From positions 62,001 to 126,000 of the forward strand of contig NZ_JBFOKR010000003.1 in the NCBI RefSeq assembly GCF_047246645.1: 64,000 bases of DNA, given 5' to 3'. Shown here one piece after another: positions 57,107 to 64,000 of the stretch (within the stretch, counting starts at the first letter, position 1; each line of letters begins with the position of its first letter). Source of the DNA: Ferdinandcohnia sp047246645 (lineage in GTDB: Bacteria > Bacillota > Bacilli > Bacillales > Bacillaceae_L). A program made the position numbers and the translations under genes. Under the pieces are notes generated by a model, which searched no databases, was not told the origin of the DNA, and saw only the letters and a program-made list of their open reading frames with translations.

Positions 57107-58573
57107 ATGAATGTAACCAAAAACGATACAGCTGTGTTGAAAAATTATATAAATGGTGAATGGGTTAATGCACTAGGCACAGAGACCCTTGATGTGGCAA
57201 ATCCAGCTACTAGAGCAACATTAGTACGTGTACCACTTTCTTCAAAAGAAGATGTGGACCGTGCCGTAAAAGTGGCGAGAGAGGCTTTTAAAACATGGAA
57301 AAATACACCCGTTCCAAAACGGGCGAGAGTTCTATATAAATATCATTATTTGTTAACTGAAAATCATGAAAAACTAGCTAAATTAATTGTTGAAGAGAAT
57401 GGAAAAGCATATAAGGAAGCGTATGGAGAAGTTCAAAGAGGAATTGAATGTGTTGAGTTTGCTGCGGGTGCTCCTACGTTAATGATGGGGGAGACATTAT
57501 CAAATATTGCTGAAGACATAGATTCTCAAATGTTCCGCTATCCGTTGGGAGTTGTTGGTGGAATTACTCCGTTTAATTTTCCGATGATGGTGCCATTATG
57601 GATGTTCCCATTAGCGATAGCTTGCGGGAATACATTTGTGCTTAAGCCGTCTGAACGCACACCCATTTTAGCAAATGAATTGGCAAGGTTGTTCACAGAA
57701 GCGGGTGCTCCTGCTGGTGTGTTGAACGTAGTCCATGGTGCACATGATGTGGTTAATGGTTTACTAGAGCATCCAGATGTGAATGCCATTTCTTTTGTAG
57801 GATCTCAGCCAGTGGCTAAATATGTATATGAGCGTGCTGCAGCCGAAGGAAAAAGAGTTCAGGCCTTATCTGGAGCGAAAAATCATCATATTGTAATGCC
57901 TGATGCAGATATGGATAAAGCCGTAGCAAACATTATTAGTTCTACGTTTGGAAGTGCAGGGCAACGGTGTATGGCATGTAGTGCAGTGGTTGTTGTTGGG
58001 GATGGAGAAAAGTTTGTTGAAGCAATTAAGCATGCTGCAGATGAACTGACCATTGGAAACGGTATGGATGAAGAGGTATTATTAACGCCGGTTATTCGAG
58101 AATCACATCTAAATAAGGTGCTCGGATATGTAGAAAAGGGGTTAGAAGAAGGTGCGACTTTACTTCGAGATGGTAGAAAAGAAATGGACGCAATGCAAGA
58201 AGGAAACTTCTTAGGTCCAACGATTTTTGACCATGTAACTCCTGATATGACAATTGCGAAGGAAGAAATTTTTGCCCCCGTTTTAAGTTTATTACGTGCA
58301 GAAAGCTTAGATGAAGGGCTTGAATATATTCGTAAGTCTCGGTATGGAAACGGGGCTACCATTTATACAAAGGATGCAAGAGCGGTACGACAATTTAGAG
58401 AAGAGGCAGATGCAGGAATGCTTGGCATAAATGTTGGAGTTCCAGCAACAATGGCATTTTTCCCATTCTCAGGCTGGAAGGACTCATTTTACGGAGACCT
58501 ACACGTCAATGGTAAGGACGGCGTGAATTTCTACACACGTAAAAAAATGATAACTTCTCGATTTGATTATTAA
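57107..58573 (+). CDS. mmsA: CoA-acylating (methyl)malonate-semialdehyde dehydrogenase
   Basis: A 488-residue aldehyde dehydrogenase of the MmsA/IolA group. It shows NYINGEWV, GGITPFNFPMMVPLWMFPLAIACGNTFVLKPSE, and the catalytic cysteine in GSAGQRCMACSAVV (about residue 287); the usual general-base Glu position reads SGAKNHHIV, which is the mark of CoA-dependent members. Here it would turn malonate semialdehyde, made from beta-alanine, into acetyl-CoA and CO2; methylmalonate semialdehyde from thymine would give propionyl-CoA. ATG 57107 follows AAAAGGAGG. The aminotransferase gene follows after 30 bases. Confidence 0.92.
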   Translation: MNVTKNDTAVLKNYINGEWVNALGTETLDVANPATRATLVRVPLSSKEDVDRAVKVAREAFKTWKNTPVPKRARVLYKYHYLLTENHEKLAKLIVEENGKAYKEAYGEVQRGIECVEFAAGAPTLMMGETLSNIAEDIDSQMFRYPLGVVGGITPFNFPMMVPLWMFPLAIACGNTFVLKPSERTPILANELARLFTEAGAPAGVLNVVHGAHDVVNGLLEHPDVNAISFVGSQPVAKYVYERAAAEGKRVQALSGAKNHHIVMPDADMDKAVANIISSTFGSAGQRCMACSAVVVVGDGEKFVEAIKHAADELTIGNGMDEEVLLTPVIRESHLNKVLGYVEKGLEEGATLLRDGRKEMDAMQEGNFLGPTIFDHVTPDMTIAKEEIFAPVLSLLRAESLDEGLEYIRKSRYGNGATIYTKDARAVRQFREEADAGMLGINVGVPATMAFFPFSGWKDSFYGDLHVNGKDGVNFYTRKKMITSRFDY

Positions 58574-58603
58574 TAAAAGTAAAACGATGGAGGGGAAGTT
58601 TGT

Positions 58604-59959
58604 ATGTCAAAGGTGACACAGGGAGAAGACCTTTTAACGAAAGATAAAGAGTATGTGTGGCATTCGATGAAACCTTATAATCCCAATGGTACATTGATTG
58701 CGGAAAAGGCAGAGGGTTCGTGGATTACAGATCATAATGGGAAACGATTTTTAGATGCGATGTCAGGGTTATGGTGTGTCAACGTGGGGTATGGACGAAC
58801 TGAACTAGCAGAGGCTGCTTATGAACAACTCAAGGAAATGGCATATTTTCCGTTAACACAAAGCCATACACCAGCAATAAAGCTTGCTGAAAAATTAAAT
58901 GAAATGCTTGGAGAGGAGTATGTAATCTTCTTCTCCAACAGTGGATCGGAAGCAAATGAAACTGCTTTTAAAATCGCAAGGCAATATCATCAACAAAAAG
59001 GTGACCACTCCCGATATAAGTTCATTTCTCGCTATCGCGGATATCATGGAAACTCAATGGCTTCATTAGCAGCAACAGGTCAGGCTCAGAGAAAATATAA
59101 ATACGAGCCACTTGCACCAGGCTTTATACATGTAGCTCCACCAGATTTATATCGTTCAACAGATAAAGTAGATGATAAGGCAGAGGATCTACAATCAGTT
59201 AAAGATATCGACCGGGTAATGACATGGGAGTTAAGTGAGACAATAGCTGGAGTGATTATGGAACCGATTATAACAGGTGGCGGCATCATAGTACCGCCTG
59301 ATAATTATATGAAGGGTGTAAAAGAAGTTTGTGAAAAGCATGGTGCCTTGCTTATTGTTGATGAAGTAATTTGTGGGTTTGGGCGTACAGGAAAGCCGTT
59401 TGGCTTCATGAACTATGATGTGAAACCAGATATCATTACGATGGCAAAGGGAATCACAAGTGCATATTTACCACTTTCAGCAACTGCTGTACGCAAGGAA
59501 ATCTATGAAGCGTTTAAAGGCTCTGAGGAATATGACTACTTCCGTCACATTAATACCTTCGGAGGAAACCCAGCAGCATGTGCACTCGCTCTAAAAAATC
59601 TTGAGATTATGGAAAATGAGGGATTATTCGACCGTTCGAAGAAGTTAGGAGAAAAGCTAAGAAATGGCTTAGCATCTGAACTTGCTGATCATCAATATGT
59701 TGGGGATGTAAGAGGTAAGGGATTATTAGTAGGAATTGAACTAGTAAAAGACAAGGAAACAAAAGAGCCACTTGATGTGAGTCTTGTTAATAAAGTAATT
59801 GCCGGCTGTAACAAAAAAGGAGTCATTATTGGGAAAAATGGTGCAACTGTTGCGGGCTATAATAACGTTTTAACACTCTCTCCACCATTAAATATTACGG
59901 AGGAAGACCTGGAGTTTTTACAGCGTACGGTAGCGGAAGAAGTGAAGGGGCTAGGGTAG
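58604..59959 (+). CDS. Omega-aminotransferase, probable beta-alanine transaminase
   Basis: A 451-residue class III PLP aminotransferase. It has the cofactor phosphate loop NSGSEANETAFKIARQYH, the aromatic and Gly motif YRGYHGNS, the Asp of VDEVICGFGRTG that holds the pyridine nitrogen, and the PLP lysine in MAKGITSAYLPLSA (about residue 282). Neighbours point to beta-alanine (or 3-aminoisobutyrate) as donor and pyruvate as acceptor, giving malonate semialdehyde and alanine; the alanine would be handled by the ald gene that follows. ATG 58604 follows GGAGGGG. Confidence 0.88.
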   Translation: MSKVTQGEDLLTKDKEYVWHSMKPYNPNGTLIAEKAEGSWITDHNGKRFLDAMSGLWCVNVGYGRTELAEAAYEQLKEMAYFPLTQSHTPAIKLAEKLNEMLGEEYVIFFSNSGSEANETAFKIARQYHQQKGDHSRYKFISRYRGYHGNSMASLAATGQAQRKYKYEPLAPGFIHVAPPDLYRSTDKVDDKAEDLQSVKDIDRVMTWELSETIAGVIMEPIITGGGIIVPPDNYMKGVKEVCEKHGALLIVDEVICGFGRTGKPFGFMNYDVKPDIITMAKGITSAYLPLSATAVRKEIYEAFKGSEEYDYFRHINTFGGNPAACALALKNLEIMENEGLFDRSKKLGEKLRNGLASELADHQYVGDVRGKGLLVGIELVKDKETKEPLDVSLVNKVIAGCNKKGVIIGKNGATVAGYNNVLTLSPPLNITEEDLEFLQRTVAEEVKGLG

Positions 59960-59982
59960 TGCAACAGGCACTAGTGTGTGAA

Positions 59983-60150
59983 GAGGATATGTCCCACTCG
60001 CACGAGGAAATGTCCCATTCGGGAGAGGATATGTCCCACTCGAGAGAGGAAATGTCCCACCCGGATGAGGATATGTCCCGTTAGAGAGGGAATATGTCCC
60101 ACCCGCACGAGTATATGTACCATATGCACAAAAATATGTCCCATTCACAC
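59983..60150. repeat. 21-bp tandem repeat, eight units
   Basis: Units of the form GAGGATATGTCCCACTCGCAC repeat every 21 bases from 59983, with drift toward the right end. The period is seven codons, so both strands give repetitive open frames (CPTRERK-like on plus, GTYPL-like on minus), but neither has a ribosome site. It lies in the 326-bp gap between the aminotransferase and ald; the remainder holds no other recognisable element. Confidence 0.85.
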
Positions 60151-60285
60151 CATAACCATCTCGCAAATAATATTATTCCAAATGAAATTCTATATTTTGT
60201 TTCTCAACACTCGTGATCTTTTTCCTATGTGGGATTGCGGGTGTTTTTCCTAGAGTTAGTAAAACAATAGAAAGGTAGATGGAAA

Positions 60286-61386
60286 ATGAGAATTGGAGTT
60301 CCAAAGGAAATAAAGAATAATGAAAACCGAGTCGCATTAACCCCGTCTGGAGTCATGCAGCTGGTACAACATAATCATACGGTCTTTGTTGAAAAAGGAG
60401 CTGGGTTAAACTCGGGTTTTTTTGATGAGTTATATATGGAAGCAGGTGCTCATATTGTTGAGTCTGCAGCTGATGCCTGGGCTTGTGACATGGTTGTGAA
60501 AGTGAAGGAACCGATAGAAGAGGAATATAAGTATTTTTATGATGGTTTACTTTTATTCACTTACCTTCATCTTGCAGCAGATAAAGATTTGACCGAGGCA
60601 TTGATGCAGAAGGAAGTCATTGCAATTGCTTATGAGACAGTTCAACTTGAGGATAAAACCTTACCGTTACTAACGCCGATGAGTGAGGTTGCCGGTAGAA
60701 TGGCAACTCAGATTGGTGCTTCCTTTCTGGAAAAAACAAAAGGCGGTAAAGGTGTTTTATTAGGTGGTGTACCAGGGGTTAATCGAGGTAGGGTCACCAT
60801 AATTGGTGGTGGAGTTGTAGGTGCAAATGCTGCGAAAATTGCAGTAGGACTGGGTGCACAGGTATCTATATTAGATGTAAGTCCTACAAGATTACGAGAA
60901 TTAGATGATATTTTTGGAAACACCATTACAACATTAATGTCGAGCCCTTATACAATTGGAAAAGCAGTTGAGGAGTCAGACCTTGTCATTGGTGCTGTTC
61001 TTATTCCTGGTGCAAAAGCACCAAAACTAGTGAACGAGGAAATGGTTCATTTAATGGAAGAAGGATCAGTAATCGTTGATGTTGCAATTGACCAGGGCGG
61101 AATATTTGAAACAGCCACTCATGTGACAACACATGCAAGTCCAACTTATGTAAAACACGGTGTCGTTCATTATGCGGTCGGTAATATGCCAGGAGCAGTT
61201 CCGAGAACTTCAACAATTGCGCTCACAAATGTAACGGTACCATATATTTTACAAATTGCAGATAAAGGATATGAGCGTGCATTTGCAGAAAACAAATCAC
61301 TCAATAAGGGTCTAAATGTTATCAAAGGAAAAGTGGTCTATGAAGGAGTTGCAAAAGCACATAACCTACCATATGTAACAATCTAA
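60286..61386 (+). CDS. ald: Alanine dehydrogenase
   Basis: A 366-residue NAD-dependent enzyme that interconverts L-alanine with pyruvate and ammonia. It opens MRIGVPKEIKNNENRVALTPSGV, has the catalytic lysine and histidine regions VKVKEPIEEEY and FTYLHLAADKDL, and the NAD fold VTIIGGGVVGANAAKIAVGLGA, followed by AVGNMPGAVPRTST. Slightly shorter than the 370-380 residues usual for Ald. In this cluster it would recycle pyruvate for the beta-alanine transaminase and release ammonia. ATG 60286 follows AGAAAGGTAG. Confidence 0.92.
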   Translation: MRIGVPKEIKNNENRVALTPSGVMQLVQHNHTVFVEKGAGLNSGFFDELYMEAGAHIVESAADAWACDMVVKVKEPIEEEYKYFYDGLLLFTYLHLAADKDLTEALMQKEVIAIAYETVQLEDKTLPLLTPMSEVAGRMATQIGASFLEKTKGGKGVLLGGVPGVNRGRVTIIGGGVVGANAAKIAVGLGAQVSILDVSPTRLRELDDIFGNTITTLMSSPYTIGKAVEESDLVIGAVLIPGAKAPKLVNEEMVHLMEEGSVIVDVAIDQGGIFETATHVTTHASPTYVKHGVVHYAVGNMPGAVPRTSTIALTNVTVPYILQIADKGYERAFAENKSLNKGLNVIKGKVVYEGVAKAHNLPYVTI

Positions 61387-61405
61387 AAACGGGGGTGTTA
61401 GAAAA

Positions 61406-62656
61406 GTGGATGTTCAAACACTAACAATTAATAAAGAGAGACTAGAAAAACGGATTACAGAGCTTTCGAAGATTGGAAAAATAGGAGAAACTGGGGTTTG
61501 TCGTTTGACTCTTTCAAAAGAAGACAGGCAAGCGGTAGAGAAAGTGAAATCCTGGATGGAGGAAGCAGGTCTTTCTGCAAGAATTGATCACTTTGGTAAT
61601 TTAATAGGAAGATTGGAAGGCAGTAATCCAGAGGCTCCAATTTTAATGCTAGGATCACATATTGATTCACAGCCTTATGGCGGTCGCTTTGATGGGACGA
61701 TAGGTGTTTTAGGTGCACTAGAGGTAGTCCAGACAATGATTGAAAATAATATTACGCCTAGTAGACCAATTGAGGTAATAGCCTTTTCAGATGAAGAGGG
61801 CTGTCGTTTTAATAAAGGGCTATTTGGAGTTCGTGGTATCCTTGGAAAGCTAGAAGAAGGTGAGCTTGAGCGAACAGATAAAGATGGAATTAGTAGAAGA
61901 GAAGCTCTACTTGAATTTGGATGTGACCCGACAAAATTTGAGGAATCCGAGTATCAAAAGGGAAGTATTGGTGCGTTTCTTGAGATGCATATTGAACAAG
62001 GTCCTGTGTTAGAGAACAAAGATAAACCAGTTGGTATTGTTACCGGAATATCAGGTCCGTTATGGTTATCGGTGGAGCTTGAGGGATTTGCAGGACACGC
62101 AGGTTCTGTACCTATGCCAATGAGAAGGGATGCTCTGGTTGGAGCAGCTAAAATAATTGTTGCATTAAATGAACTGGCGAGCCAAGATCCAGATGCACCA
62201 ACGGTAGGTACAGTAGGAAGTTTACGAGTATTTCCGGACTCACGTAATATCATTCCTGAAAAAGTAAGCTTTACAATTGATTTGAGAGATATTGATATAT
62301 CAAGGCGTCATCGTATTGAGGAACAACTTAGAAAGAAGATTGAAGAAATAACAGAAGAACATGATTTGGTATGCAAAATCACTGAGGACACTAATAGTGA
62401 GCCTAGGTATTGTGCTGATGAAATTAAAGGAATTATGAAAGAGGAAAGTGTAAAGATGGGGCTAGATGCGATTGAGTTAATGAGCGGACCTTTTCATGAC
62501 TCGTTGGCTATGTCCTATGAGTGTGACTATGGAATGATATTCGTTCGCTGTAAAGATGGAATAAGTCATAATCCTAAAGAGTTTGCTACGTTTGAAGATA
62601 TTTCTTTAGGAACGGAGCTGCTTTATCGGACGACGGTTAGAATGGGAACTGAATAA
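61406..62656 (+). CDS. M20-type amidohydrolase, N-carbamoyl amino acid / ureidopropionase-like
   Basis: A 416-residue binuclear zinc hydrolase of the AtzC/HyuC group: GSHIDSQPYGGRFDGTIGVLGALE (His and Asp ligands), SDEEGCRF (catalytic Glu and ligand), EMHIEQGPVLE (His), the dimerisation domain SVELEGFAGHAGSVPM, and the C-terminal ligand region SGPFHDSLAMS. Members hydrolyse N-carbamoyl-L-amino acids, N-carbamoyl-beta-alanine or allantoate. It duplicates the step assigned to the nitrilase-type enzyme at the cluster's start. GTG 61406 follows GGGGGTG, 20 bases after ald, so they are probably cotranscribed. Confidence 0.87.
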   Translation: MDVQTLTINKERLEKRITELSKIGKIGETGVCRLTLSKEDRQAVEKVKSWMEEAGLSARIDHFGNLIGRLEGSNPEAPILMLGSHIDSQPYGGRFDGTIGVLGALEVVQTMIENNITPSRPIEVIAFSDEEGCRFNKGLFGVRGILGKLEEGELERTDKDGISRREALLEFGCDPTKFEESEYQKGSIGAFLEMHIEQGPVLENKDKPVGIVTGISGPLWLSVELEGFAGHAGSVPMPMRRDALVGAAKIIVALNELASQDPDAPTVGTVGSLRVFPDSRNIIPEKVSFTIDLRDIDISRRHRIEEQLRKKIEEITEEHDLVCKITEDTNSEPRYCADEIKGIMKEESVKMGLDAIELMSGPFHDSLAMSYECDYGMIFVRCKDGISHNPKEFATFEDISLGTELLYRTTVRMGTE

Positions 62657-62665
62657 TAAGCTTTA

Positions 62666-62697
62666 GGCTCTAGGTTTTCCACACTTAGAGCCTTTTA
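62666..62697 (+). terminator. Terminator at the end of the pyrimidine cluster
   Basis: GGCTCTA and TAGAGCC pair around a 13-base loop and are followed by TTTTA. Confidence 0.7.
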
Positions 62698-63066
62698 CTC
62701 TTCTAATAACTCCATATAATACAACTCTTCTTCCTTATAAATAACAATTACCACGCCAAGAGAATTTGTTGAATAAACTTTTGTACCCTTTGGTAGTTTA
62801 GTAGCATAAAAATCTTTAAACCAAAAATGGCTGGTTGTTTGTTTTTTTACTTCGCCTATTTCCTCTCCCTTAGAGAAGTTCTTTTTCATATCCTGGAACC
62901 ACTCAAGTTTGGACATGTTAGAGTACACTTTCCCGTTATCTAGTTGGAGTATATCAGCTTCAGGATTTGTCTTTAATACACTTCTTACTGTCACTCTTTC
63001 TCCATCGGCATAACATGCTGAAAGAAATAGAATGATAGCAACGAATACAGGTACCAGTCTTTTCAA
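62695..63066 (-). CDS. Lipoprotein of unknown function
   Basis: A 123-residue protein with a lipoprotein signal (MKRLVPVFVAIILFLSAC, lipobox LSAC) and a basic mature domain (RVTVRSVLKTNPEADILQLDNGKVYSNMSKLEWFQDMKKNFSKGEEIGEVKKQ). The pattern TVRSVLKTNP...DILQLDNGKVYSN suggests a small beta domain, but no family is recognised. TTG 63066 follows AAAGGGGG. Convergent with the pyrimidine cluster. Confidence 0.7.
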   Translation of the reverse strand: MKRLVPVFVAIILFLSACYADGERVTVRSVLKTNPEADILQLDNGKVYSNMSKLEWFQDMKKNFSKGEEIGEVKKQTTSHFWFKDFYATKLPKGTKVYSTNSLGVVIVIYKEEELYYMELLEE

Positions 63067-63084
63067 CGTATTACCCCCTTTTTG

Positions 63085-63119
63085 GCAGATAGGAAAGTAT
63101 AAAATTCTTTCCTATCTGC
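63085..63119. repeat. Perfect inverted repeat upstream of the lipoprotein gene
   Basis: GCAGATAGGAAAG and CTTTCCTATCTGC are 13-bp arms with a 9-base loop, 19 bases upstream of the lipoprotein start. It could be an operator, a 5' UTR hairpin, or a terminator remnant. Confidence 0.6.
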
Positions 63120-63357
63120 ATAAGTGCAACTACGTCTCTGCTGTCGCCTAAAGGCTCGCAATCGCCGAGTTTTCTAATATATTTTACCATATTATAGCTA
63201 GTTCAGACCTACTTATAGCTAGCTATTTTTGGTATAATTCTAATGGATGATAAAAATATTCCTACTCATTATGGGATGGGAATTTAAGTTATAAGCATGT
63301 AGAGAAAATAGTATCGAACTTCAAAAAAGGAGTAGATTGCTGAAAGGGGAGTGCTGA

Positions 63358-63561
63358 TTGACAAAAAATAAAAGAAACTGGGTTATCCTTATACTTGGAT
63401 CACTACTTTTCATATCTTTTGGTGTTGGTAGGATTATTGAAATAAAGAGTAATAGTGAAATAAATCTTAGTAAATCTGAAGCTTGTATGGACGCGGGAGG
63501 AACTGTTGTGTGGGAACAGGAATCACTTTTTAGTCTAACCAAAGTTTCTTGTGAGAAATAG
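63358..63561 (+). CDS. Small membrane-anchored protein, 67 residues
   Basis: TTG 63358 follows GAAAGGGGAG and opens a 67-residue protein with one N-terminal helix (NWVILILGSLLFISFGVGRII) and an extracellular part with two cysteines (ACMDAGGTVVWEQESLFSLTKVSCEK) that could form a disulfide. No family recognised, though C-x-GG-x-W patterns occur in small Bacillaceae exported proteins. The M20 peptidase gene follows after 28 bases. Confidence 0.65.
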   Translation: MTKNKRNWVILILGSLLFISFGVGRIIEIKSNSEINLSKSEACMDAGGTVVWEQESLFSLTKVSCEK

Positions 63562-63589
63562 GATAGATATTTAGAGAGGACAGAATGAC

Positions 63590-64000
63590 ATGTTACAAAC
63601 ACGTGATGAACTAATTGCATTAACAAAACAACTGGTTTCAATAGAAAGTATTGTGAACACTGACGGTGAAAAAGTATTTGCTCACTCGTTATATACGTTA
63701 ATTTCATCTTTTCCTTACTTTGCGGCAAATCAATCACATGTTACGATTGAGCAAACACATGATGATGAGGTTGAAAGATACAATGTACTGGCATATGTAA
63801 AAGGTACAAAAGGCAACAGCAACCGTACCGTCATTTTAATGGGGCATATGGATACAGTTGGAATTGATGATTTTACTCAGTTGAGGGACAAGGCTTGTTT
63901 TCCTGATGAATTAATGGAGGCTTTTCAAGCTGAAACATTACCTTCATCTGCTAAGGATCAGCTTGATTCTGGTGATTGGCTGTTTGGTAGAGGGGTGCTG
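63590..64000 (+). CDS. M20-family peptidase, RocB-like (3' end outside window)
   Basis: ATG 63590 follows AGAGAGGACA, and the frame stays open to the right edge. The visible 137 residues begin MLQTRDELIALTKQLVSIESIV and include LMGHMDTVGIDDF, with the first His and Asp metal ligands, and SGDWLFGRGVL, which fits the M20/RocB group better than the ureidopropionase group because of the inserted LRDKACFPDELMEAFQ stretch. The product is probably a cytoplasmic zinc peptidase; truncation prevents finer assignment. Confidence 0.8.
   Translation, partial: MLQTRDELIALTKQLVSIESIVNTDGEKVFAHSLYTLISSFPYFAANQSHVTIEQTHDDEVERYNVLAYVKGTKGNSNRTVILMGHMDTVGIDDFTQLRDKACFPDELMEAFQAETLPSSAKDQLDSGDWLFGRGVL

Noticed and set aside
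59951..60253. Cys-rich or Gly-Thr-Tyr-rich repeat peptide genes in the 21-bp array
   Set aside because: Frames open on both strands follow from a period divisible by three; no ribosome site and no stop-proximal terminator.
1..64000. Insertion sequences, prophage genes, integrase or attachment sites, rRNA and tRNA genes
   Set aside because: I looked for transposase or integrase proteins and tRNA-like cloverleafs and found none that could be supported.

Overview
The window is low-GC DNA from an endospore-forming Bacillaceae (Bacillus sensu lato). The evidence is an alpha/beta-type small acid-soluble spore protein, a GerPF-type spore germination protein, a LysM/SleB-type cortex hydrolase, a ClpE gene with CtsR operators, strong AGGAGG-type ribosome binding sites and frequent TTG/GTG starts. 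Several neighbours (clpE-ykvI, ykvS, ykvT, ykpA) recall the ykv/ykp part of the Bacillus subtilis chromosome; that comparison is from memory. It looks like ordinary chromosome: I see no transposase, integrase, phage gene, CRISPR array, rRNA or tRNA. One 100-N assembly gap (54163-54262) sits inside a tandem repeat.

Layout. 1-9.9 kb: a partial acetyltransferase, two DMT-family transporters, divergent clpE/ykvI around three CtsR boxes, a CPBP protease, two tiny genes, ykvS, a patatin-like lipase and a Gly/Pro-rich protein made of 15-residue repeats. 9.9-18.5 kb: a MarR regulator with a perfect operator palindrome, a stand-alone GTP cyclohydrolase II, an aldehyde dehydrogenase, ykvT, a nucleoside hydrolase, the ABC-F ATPase ykpA, and small spore or membrane genes. 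18.6-24.1 kb: a CobW-type metallochaperone, a membrane diguanylate cyclase, a resistance-type ABC-F gene behind a terminator-containing leader, and ampS. 24.3-29.0 kb: a ytrA-like GntR regulator with an ABC transporter, two lipoproteins and a DUF1648 membrane protein, then cutC. 29.4-35.6 kb: a two-gene AddB/AddA-like helicase-nuclease module. 35.7-39.2 kb: a DUF218 protein, a GC-rich dispersed repeat, a WYL regulator and two acetyltransferases. 39.2-43.2 kb (minus strand): glcD-glcF and a CdaR-type regulator. 43.5-46.4 kb: mnmH and a secreted acidic DUF5667-like protein.

46.9-62.7 kb is a complete reductive pyrimidine catabolic cluster. It holds PreT/PreA (uracil to dihydrouracil), dihydropyrimidinase, a nitrilase-type beta-ureidopropionase, an NCS1 permease, a PucR-type regulator, malonate-semialdehyde dehydrogenase (MmsA type), an omega-aminotransferase, alanine dehydrogenase and a second, M20-type, ureidopropionase-like hydrolase. 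Together they would import a pyrimidine base and turn it into ammonia, CO2, beta-alanine and finally acetyl-CoA, with alanine dehydrogenase recycling the amino acceptor. A near-consensus cre site precedes the first gene. The window ends with a lipoprotein, a small membrane protein and the start of an M20/RocB-like peptidase.

The most interesting signals are the ABC-F leader (promoter, three-codon uORF, a hairpin masking its Shine-Dalgarno, then a terminator), the compact AddAB-like pair, the MarR palindrome pair around a stand-alone RibA, the duplicated ureidopropionase function, and several intergenic tandem or palindromic repeats with periods of 20, 21, 52 and 53 bp plus a 128-bp GC-rich element.
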